Shown here: positions 1 to 4,806 of the stretch, piece after piece
How positions within the stretch are numbered: position 1 is the stretch's first letter
Layout of the letters: each line of letters begins with the position of its first letter
From: Bacteroidales bacterium
GTDB taxonomy: Bacteria; Bacteroidota; Bacteroidia; Bacteroidales; UBA932
Length of the DNA stretch: 6,872 nt
Assembly (NCBI GenBank): GCA_016283985.1
Contig: JAEENZ010000036.1
Span: 1-6,872 of the forward strand
Direction of reading: 5' to 3'
The notes under the pieces: generated by a model
Told to the model about the DNA's origin: nothing
The model's input: only the letters and a program-made list of their open reading frames with translations
The model's database searches: none
Made by a program: the position numbers and the translations under genes

Positions 1-104
1 GGCACTCGCCGAACTGCTCAGGAAGGTCTTCGGCTATGAAACTCCAGCGGACTCCCTTCTTCGTATCATAGCCGAAGACCTTCCTGAGCAGTTCGGCCAG
101 TGCC
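1..104. repeat. 39-bp inverted repeat (fold-back) at the window edge
   Basis: Bases 1-39 and 66-104 are reverse complements at 38 of 39 positions; the only mismatch is 7 versus 98. The spacer is 26 nt (40-65). The right arm is continuous with the S-component gene and encodes its ALAELLRKVFGY stretch. The left arm is the same sequence turned round. The single mismatch is synonymous when each arm is read in the sense direction (Leu CTG in the right arm, Leu CTC in the left). The structure starts at base 1 of the window, and arms this long inside a membrane-protein gene are not expected. I infer a fold-back chimera at a contig end, perhaps from a different strain haplotype given the synonymous change. 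A genuine inverted duplication cannot be excluded. Confidence 0.9.
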
Positions 105-370
105 GTTAAGACAACCGTAGCGATTATATAGCCAAGACCGGCCTCGCCAGCAATCAGGAACAGGACGAGGATGAATCCGTTCAGCGCTGTCGCCGCCCCG
201 AAACCCCGGATTATGGAGCAGGTGTATAGATAGATGAAAGCGAATATCAGGGGCAGAAGCGCACCGATGTACGCATAGCATGCCGGGTGAATGGCGCCGC
301 TTGCGGCACCGAGGATGAATGTTGCCAGATAGGCAACAGCCATCAGAATGACTTTGAATACGGGTTTCAT
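1..370 (-). CDS. MptD/Trep_Strep-family putative ECF transporter S component, partial (3' end missing)
   Basis: This is a small, very hydrophobic membrane protein, open from ATG at 370 to the window edge (123 codons). An in-frame ATG at 376 is an equally possible start; the previous gene stops at 384, so the gap is 7 or 13 nt and the two genes are surely co-transcribed. Membrane segments are likely at about residues 7-24, 31-50, 57-75 and 77-95. Family-like features are the AASGAIHP stretch (22-29), a following Tyr-rich helix, and the ALAELLRKVFGY stretch (90-101) followed by a KKG loop, which recall the Trep_Strep (MptD) group of ECF substrate-binding components. In ECF systems the S component binds the ligand in the membrane and works with an EcfT scaffold and EcfA ATPases, none of which is in the window; they would lie further downstream. 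Family members are usually about 190-200 residues. Residues from about 111 onward (IAEDLPEQFGEC) come from the inverted repeat and are probably artefactual. The family call is by pattern recognition, without a search. Confidence 0.72.
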   Translation of the reverse strand, partial: MKPVFKVILMAVAYLATFILGAASGAIHPACYAYIGALLPLIFAFIYLYTCSIIRGFGAATALNGFILVLFLIAGEAGLGYIIATVVLTALAELLRKVFGYDTKKGVRWSFIAEDLPEQFGEC

Positions 371-383
371 ATGCATTTATGTT

Positions 384-2114
384 TTAAATATTCCATTCAA
401 GGGCTCCCTGCTGGATGTCCTGCATCCGCTTGTAAAAGCCGCCGGAAGCCGTAAGTTCAGCCGGAGTTCCACACTCTTCCACCTTACCTTCCTTCAAGAC
501 CACAATCTTGTCGGCCCCGGCCACGGTGCGCATGCGGTGGGCGATGATGATGACGGTCTTATCCTTGACCAGGCGGGAAAGCGACTCCTGGATGAAGGTC
601 TCGTTCTCCACGTCGAGCGAAGCCGTTGCCTCGTCCATCAGGATGATGGGAGCATCCTTCAGGAAGGCGCGGGCAATGGAAATCCGCTGGCGTTCCCCTC
701 CCGAGAGTTCGCTGCCATTTTCGCCGATCATCGTATTCCATCCTTGAGGCAGTTTCTCTACAAAGACATCCACGTGGGCCAGCCGTGCGGCCGCGATAAC
801 CTCCTCATCCGAAGCATCCTTGCGGCCGATGCGGATATTCTCCAGCACGGTGTTATTGAACAGCGTAACGTCCTGGAATACGATGGAATACAGGCTCATC
901 AGCGTCTCCGGGTCTATCTTGGAGATATCCATCCCTCCCACCGTGATGGTTCCGGACGGAATGTCCCAGAATCGGGATGCCAGGCGCGATATGGTGGTCT
1001 TGCCGGAGCCGGAAGGGCCGATGAGTGCGGTCACCTCTCCTTGCTTTGCGGTAAAAGACACATCGTCCAGAACCGTCTCGGATGTATCATAAGCAAACCG
1101 GACATTCTTGAACTCAATGTCGTAGCCCTTGTTGGAAAGAGTTTCCTCGCCCCGCTGCTCCGCATGATTGAGGATTTCGTCCATGCGCTCGGACTGGACG
1201 CCCAGCGACACCACGGCGCCCAGGTTGATGAGCGAACCGGACATCGGGTCATACAGGCGGGACGCCACGAGCAGAAACATGAAGAGCGTCAGCACATCCA
1301 GGCTTCCGGCGGAGAGCAGCAATGCTCCAACCAGCGCTATTGTCGCTATGCCCAGCTTCAGGATCATCTGCCCGCTGACGACAAAGATGGCGACGCCCAG
1401 CTCGGCCTGGATGGCCCGCTTCTCCACAAGATCGATGCGGGGCCAAAGTCCCTGCAGGTATTTGCTTTCAGCATCATTTGCCCGGATGTCCTTGAATGCC
1501 TCCAGTCCTTCCTGAATGCTGTCGGCCAGCGCCACCTTCGCTTGCACATTACGGCGGTTGAAGCGGTTCTGGAACTTGGATGAGAACAGAACGATGCCGA
1601 TGGCAACAGGAATCACCCAAACGGCAGCGAGCGCCATTCTCCAGTCAAAGAAGAAAAGGCTGATGCCGATGAGCGTCGTGGATATCATCGACCCGATGAG
1701 TTCCGGCACCCAGTGGGACGTCCCGGTCTCGATGGTCGCCGCATCGGCCATGATGGTGCTGGTAAGGTCGGCCAGATCCTTCTTGCCGAAAAAGGATAGC
1801 GGCAGGCGGCGCAGTTTTTCCGCCAGGGAGATTCTACGGCGACCGCTCTCAAGGTACACGGTAACGAACTGATAGTTATACTTGACGTATTCCATGGCAG
1901 CCACGGCCAGCAGGCAGGCGCCTATTTTCCAGATATACCCCCAGGCATTCAACGCATTGCCTTCCATCAAGTCCTTCACCAGAAAAAACAGAAGGCCTAC
2001 CGGCAGCATGAGGACGATATCCATCGCAGCGCTGGCAAGGCTGGATTTCATCAGGTCTTTCGCGCCCTGCCTGGTAAGGGCATATTTATGCCGAAGTGTT
2101 TCTATGATGCTCAT
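384..2114 (-). CDS. ABC half-transporter (exporter-fold TMD + NBD), IrtB/YbtQ-like, second partner of a heterodimer
   Basis: A 576-residue half-transporter with an N-terminal membrane domain (helices roughly at 28-48, 60-80, 138-156, 160-178, 240-268 and 272-290) and a C-terminal ATPase. The nucleotide-binding domain is complete: A-loop Tyr342, Walker A GPSGSGKT (366-373), Q-loop Gln414, signature LSGGE (470-474), Walker B ending in Asp494-Glu495 (catalytic Glu), D-loop ASLD (498-501), H-loop His526. I start it at the ATG at 2114, not the upstream in-frame 2153: this ATG overlaps the stop of the upstream gene as ATGA, a translational-coupling arrangement, and GGAATATCAA precedes it. It presumably pairs with the neighbour; the two share domain order, an FDWRM motif in the membrane domain and a C-terminal Trp-Asn-Ile. 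The ATASLDVENE run after Walker B recalls the IrtB/YbtQ group linked to siderophore uptake, although the fold is that of exporters. Direction and substrate are unproven; drug or peptide export is the alternative. Confidence 0.93.
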   Translation of the reverse strand: MSIIETLRHKYALTRQGAKDLMKSSLASAAMDIVLMLPVGLLFFLVKDLMEGNALNAWGYIWKIGACLLAVAAMEYVKYNYQFVTVYLESGRRRISLAEKLRRLPLSFFGKKDLADLTSTIMADAATIETGTSHWVPELIGSMISTTLIGISLFFFDWRMALAAVWVIPVAIGIVLFSSKFQNRFNRRNVQAKVALADSIQEGLEAFKDIRANDAESKYLQGLWPRIDLVEKRAIQAELGVAIFVVSGQMILKLGIATIALVGALLLSAGSLDVLTLFMFLLVASRLYDPMSGSLINLGAVVSLGVQSERMDEILNHAEQRGEETLSNKGYDIEFKNVRFAYDTSETVLDDVSFTAKQGEVTALIGPSGSGKTTISRLASRFWDIPSGTITVGGMDISKIDPETLMSLYSIVFQDVTLFNNTVLENIRIGRKDASDEEVIAAARLAHVDVFVEKLPQGWNTMIGENGSELSGGERQRISIARAFLKDAPIILMDEATASLDVENETFIQESLSRLVKDKTVIIIAHRMRTVAGADKIVVLKEGKVEECGTPAELTASGGFYKRMQDIQQGALEWNI

Positions 2115-3871
2115 TTGATATTCCATTTGACAGATTCCACATATTGTTTCCACATAGAGGCGTATTTGCCGCCTTTCTCCAGAAGATCCTTGTGCGAGCC
2201 GCTCTCTCTCACGCGTCCTTCCTCAAGCACAAAGATGCGGTCTGCACCGGTCACTGAAGAGAGCCGGTGGGCAATCATGATGATGGTCTTGCCTCCTGCG
2301 GCCATCTCGGTGAAGGCCTGCTGCACGCGGGTTTCGTTGTCCGGATCAGCGAATGCCGTAGCCTCGTCCAGAATGACAATTGGCGTCCCCTTCAGCATCA
2401 CGCGAGCAATGGCCACCCGCTGCTGCTCGCCCCCGGAGAGATAGGTTCCCTGCGTGCCGATTACAGTGTCGATGCCCTCTGGCAGTTTGGCAAGGATATC
2501 GTCGCACTGGGCCTTATGCAAGGCCTCCAGCACCTCTTCACGGGAAGCGTCAGGCCTTCCCAGGCGGACGTTCTCGAAGATGCTCGTCTTCAGCAGGCGG
2601 CTGTCCTGTAGCACAAAAGAGATACGGTCCATAAGATCCTTTTTACGGATATGGCGGATGTCCACGCCACCCAGGGTGATGGCCCCTTCAGTCACGTCAA
2701 AGAAACGGGCGATGAGACTGGCAGTCGTGGTCTTTCCGCCACCGGAAGGGCCCACAAAAGCAATTTTCTGTCCTGGCTTGATGTCCAGTGATATGCCGTC
2801 CACCGCGAATCGCTCGGCCTCCGGATAGCAGAAGCGGACGTCCTTGAGCCGAATCTCATCGTCCTCCGGCAACTTGGCTTCGGAAGCATCCGCGAGCGGA
2901 TCGATAGAGAGGATCCGGCCCGTCTTATCTAGCGCTTCGGCCACGATCATCTCGTTCTCGCTGGCAAACATAATGCGGTTCAGCGTAACGGCAATAGCGG
3001 GGGTGACGATGATATAATACAACAGGTTCAGCAGGAACTCTGGCGAATATGTCCCGTTCTTCACGACGATCAGCGTCAGCGCGATAAGCACTGCGAAAGA
3101 GGCGTTGACGAGCGTCGTATACAGAGTCATCGGTCGCCGCAGATCGATAGTATAGGCAATCACCCATTGTTTGTATTGGTCGATGGATTCTTTGAATCGC
3201 TTGAAGGAAAAGACCGACTGGCCGAAGGTCTTCACTACCGGGATGCCGCGGACGTACTCGACGGCCTCGCCCGCCATAGCGTCCAGCGCCTTATTGTATT
3301 CCCCTAGTTTCTTTCGGAGCGTCGGACCCGTCATCAGGGTAACCATTACGATGATGGCCAGCAGGACCGTCCCCAGGCACAGCAGCCCCATCCTCCAGTC
3401 GAACAGGAACATCAGCACCGCAAGCCCGATCATCGTGGCGTACATGCCGGCCTTGTCCGGAAGCTGGTGCGCCAGGTAGGTCTCCGTGGATTGGGTGGAT
3501 TCCTGCACCCATTTGCGCACCTTACCGCTTCCCAGTGCATCCAGGAAGCCTATCGGCAATGTCATAATATGCCGCATCAGCGCCTTGCGCATATTGGCGG
3601 CAATCCTGAAAGCCGCCAGATGTGAACACATAAGGGCGCAGAAATACACGACGATAGTGGCGATGGCAAAAGCTACGGCCATCCAGCCGTAATGGGCGAT
3701 ACGGCTGTAATCTCCGGCAATCACATCCTTCAGGATGGCCCAGATATAGAGAAATGGGACCAGGGCGAGCAACTGGCTGATACAAGAGATGACCATTGAC
3801 AGGTAGGTCAGCACTTTTCTCTTCCCAGCGTATGCGAGGAGAGGCGGCAGAATCGGTTTCTTTTTATCCAT
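2111..3871 (-). CDS. ABC half-transporter (exporter-fold TMD + NBD), IrtA/YbtP-like, first partner of a heterodimer
   Basis: A 586-residue half-transporter, first gene of the ABC pair. Membrane helices are likely at about 18-46, 62-84, 142-158, 161-180, 248-270 and 280-300, followed by the ATPase. The nucleotide-binding domain shows A-loop Tyr349, Walker A GPSGGGKT (374-381), Q-loop Gln422, signature LSGGEQQR (478-485), Walker B ending in Asp502-Glu503 and H-loop His535, so it should hydrolyse ATP. The D-loop region is unusual: AFADPDNE (506-513) in place of the common SALD, a form I associate with siderophore-linked half-transporters such as IrtA/YbtP. The start at 3871 (MDKKKP) is the only sensible one; upstream is AT-rich DNA with no strong Shine-Dalgarno. 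The stop codon is shared in ATGA with the start of the next gene. Its partner, a TetR gene upstream and an ECF S component downstream suggest a regulated ligand transporter in the inner membrane. Substrate unknown. Confidence 0.93.
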   Translation of the reverse strand: MDKKKPILPPLLAYAGKRKVLTYLSMVISCISQLLALVPFLYIWAILKDVIAGDYSRIAHYGWMAVAFAIATIVVYFCALMCSHLAAFRIAANMRKALMRHIMTLPIGFLDALGSGKVRKWVQESTQSTETYLAHQLPDKAGMYATMIGLAVLMFLFDWRMGLLCLGTVLLAIIVMVTLMTGPTLRKKLGEYNKALDAMAGEAVEYVRGIPVVKTFGQSVFSFKRFKESIDQYKQWVIAYTIDLRRPMTLYTTLVNASFAVLIALTLIVVKNGTYSPEFLLNLLYYIIVTPAIAVTLNRIMFASENEMIVAEALDKTGRILSIDPLADASEAKLPEDDEIRLKDVRFCYPEAERFAVDGISLDIKPGQKIAFVGPSGGGKTTTASLIARFFDVTEGAITLGGVDIRHIRKKDLMDRISFVLQDSRLLKTSIFENVRLGRPDASREEVLEALHKAQCDDILAKLPEGIDTVIGTQGTYLSGGEQQRVAIARVMLKGTPIVILDEATAFADPDNETRVQQAFTEMAAGGKTIIMIAHRLSSVTGADRIFVLEEGRVRESGSHKDLLEKGGKYASMWKQYVESVKWNIK

Positions 3872-3918
3872 ATATCATTTTCAATAGTGAACAATGTTTC
3901 ATTTTGTTTCAAAACAAA
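3872..3918 (-). promoter_or_regulatory. AT-rich control region upstream of the ABC pair, with candidate TetR operator
   Basis: These 47 nt lie between the regulator's terminator and the first ABC gene. A 13-mer at 3888-3900 (TGAACAATGTTTC on the plus strand) is an imperfect palindrome. It matches 10 of 13 bases of the reverse complement of the palindrome over the regulator's start (4556-4568), giving a shared core GAAC-R-ATGTT-Y-C. There is also a direct repeat TGTTTCA at 3895-3901 and 3905-3911, exactly 10 bp apart (one helical turn), and a 5-bp-arm palindrome at 3902-3914. No match to the Bacteroidota -7 element TAnnTTTG was found, so the ABC promoter is unresolved. The operator role is inferred. 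Confidence 0.4.
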
Positions 3919-3943
3919 AACGGCCGCCTCCGTGGCGACCGTT
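3911..3943 (-). terminator. Rho-independent terminator after the TetR gene
   Basis: Read on the minus strand, a 10-bp stem (3943-3934 with 3928-3919; one T-G wobble, otherwise perfect, G+C-rich) closes a 5-nt loop (3933-3929). It is followed by the U-tract TTTTTGTTTT (3920-3911, its first two bases shared with the stem). The stop codon of the regulator (3944-3942) sits in the base of the stem. This is a textbook intrinsic terminator for the regulator transcript. It implies that the ABC genes downstream either have their own promoter in the next 40 nt or depend on read-through. Confidence 0.82.
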
Positions 3944-4562
3944 AAATCTGTATCATCTTTCTCCATCCTATGACCTCGAATTGAATGTAGTCCGACATGA
4001 CCGACCGGACCTCCTCTTCCGTCAGGTCGTGCATCAGGATTTCTTCCAGGAGGGTGAACATCCAGACGTTGTTCAGGTGAACGAAGAAATCGGACACATC
4101 CGCATTGATCTCAGGATGCTTCGTTTTCATGGCTTTTAGCCAGTCAAGGACCAGCCGCGTAGCCTTCTCGACATAGTATTCCTTATATCCTTCCAGGGAA
4201 GATCCCTGCGATTTGAAAAGCAGAAGTTTCAAGAGATTCCGGTACTTACGGATTGCGTCCATGTACTCTTCCAGCGTTGCTTCTACATATCCTTCTTCCT
4301 TCATGCTCAGGATGTCCTCGCCTTTGATCCCGTGGTGTTCGTTCAACATGGATTCCAGAGTATCGGTCGCCGGTTTCAGCAGCACTCGGAACAGTTCGTC
4401 CTTAGAAGCAAAGTAGTGGTACAGGTTGCTCAGATTGATACCGGCCTCACTGGCGATGTCACGCGTGGTGGTCTCCCGGAAGCCTTTCTTCAGGAAGAGC
4501 CTCTTCGAGACAATGAGTATACGTTTGCGTGTGTCAGTCTTGAGCGTCTGCATAGGGAACAT
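3942..4562 (-). CDS. TetR-family transcriptional regulator
   Basis: A 206-residue one-component regulator of usual TetR length. The N-terminal DNA-binding domain is clear: helix 1 at about 11-27 (TRKRILIVSKRLFLKKGF), then TTTRDIASEAGI (31-42) with recognition helix NLSNLYHYF (43-51) and the typical KDEL (54-57). The C-terminal 140 residues are helical and divergent, as usual for the ligand-binding and dimerisation domain, and do not reveal the ligand. I give the ATG at 4562, preceded by AAAAAGGAACG. The ATG at 4553 (fourth codon, MQTLKTDTRKR) is also possible and would leave a candidate operator entirely in the leader. By position and orientation it most likely represses the ABC/S-component genes just downstream, and perhaps itself. 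It could instead respond to the substrate of that transporter, but no ligand is known. Confidence 0.92.
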   Translation of the reverse strand: MFPMQTLKTDTRKRILIVSKRLFLKKGFRETTTRDIASEAGINLSNLYHYFASKDELFRVLLKPATDTLESMLNEHHGIKGEDILSMKEEGYVEATLEEYMDAIRKYRNLLKLLLFKSQGSSLEGYKEYYVEKATRLVLDWLKAMKTKHPEINADVSDFFVHLNNVWMFTLLEEILMHDLTEEEVRSVMSDYIQFEVIGWRKMIQI

Positions 4563-4568
4563 CGTTCC
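4556..4568. promoter_or_regulatory. Candidate TetR autoregulatory operator at the regulator's start codon
   Basis: GGAAC-ATC-GTTCC is a perfect 5-bp-arm palindrome with a 3-nt centre. It lies 11 nt downstream of the -7 element of the regulator's promoter and covers its first ATG. A similar 13-mer lies at 3888-3900 ahead of the ABC genes. A repressor bound here would block initiation or early elongation. The arms are short, so the assignment rests on position and on the second copy. Confidence 0.35.
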
Positions 4569-4806
4569 TTTTTCCGCAGCAAAGGTAAGCTCTTTGCACT
4601 ATCTGGGCAATCCCAATTTGTTGTGATTCGTGGCAGGAAAGGGCCGCAGCAGCGTACATGTGTTCCAACTTGGGCAGATATCTGGCGCCGAAGAGTCCTT
4701 CCCTGATACTTCCTCAATAATGCTTTCGATGTTGTCCGTAGAAGTCAGATGAATTACGACTGATCGAAACAAAAATACACATTTTCGGCGACATGCTCCC
4801 TGACGA
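4563..4806. other. Intergenic region between the permease and TetR genes (244 bp)
   Basis: Apart from the promoter at 4580-4610, no convincing gene or terminator is visible. On the minus strand one frame is open from about 4789 to the stop at 4599-4601 but has no ATG. It would read VVIHLTSTDNIESIIEEV and then a Cys-containing stretch, which looks protein-like. A different frame carries a 26-codon ATG ORF (4714-4794, starting MSPKMCIF) that begins 12 nt after the permease stop. Neither has a recognisable domain, and I do not call either as a gene. No intrinsic terminator for the permease gene was found. Confidence 0.5.
4580..4610 (-). promoter_or_regulatory. Bacteroidota-type promoter of the TetR gene
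   Basis: On the minus strand TACCTTTG (4587-4580) is an exact match to the Bacteroidota -7 consensus TAnnTTTG. A TTG (4610-4608) lies 20 nt upstream, fitting the -33 element. Transcription would start near 4573, leaving a leader of about 10-20 nt before the regulator's start. No other exact match with suitable spacing was seen in the intergenic regions. Confidence 0.62.

Noticed and set aside
1..104. Inverted repeat as an invertible (phase-variable) switch or a transposon end
   Set aside because: The spacer is only 26 nt with no promoter, one arm is ordinary coding sequence of the membrane protein, and no recombinase, transposase or target-site duplication is present.
348..1583. 411-codon plus-strand ORF antisense to the second ABC half-transporter
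   Set aside because: It lies wholly opposite a gene with a complete set of ABC motifs. Its translation is rich in His, Gln, Asp and Arg with no domain or membrane segments, typical of an antisense shadow in GC-rich coding DNA.
2115..2153. Longer start for the second ABC half-transporter at 2153
   Set aside because: It would overlap the upstream gene by over 40 nt and add a METICGICQMEYQ extension. The ATG at 2114 forms a standard ATGA overlap and gives a normal N-terminus.
4490..4717. 75-codon minus-strand ORF overlapping the TetR start
   Set aside because: It begins at TTG, overlaps the clear HTH region of the TetR gene in another frame, and has Arg/Ser/Cys-rich shadow composition.
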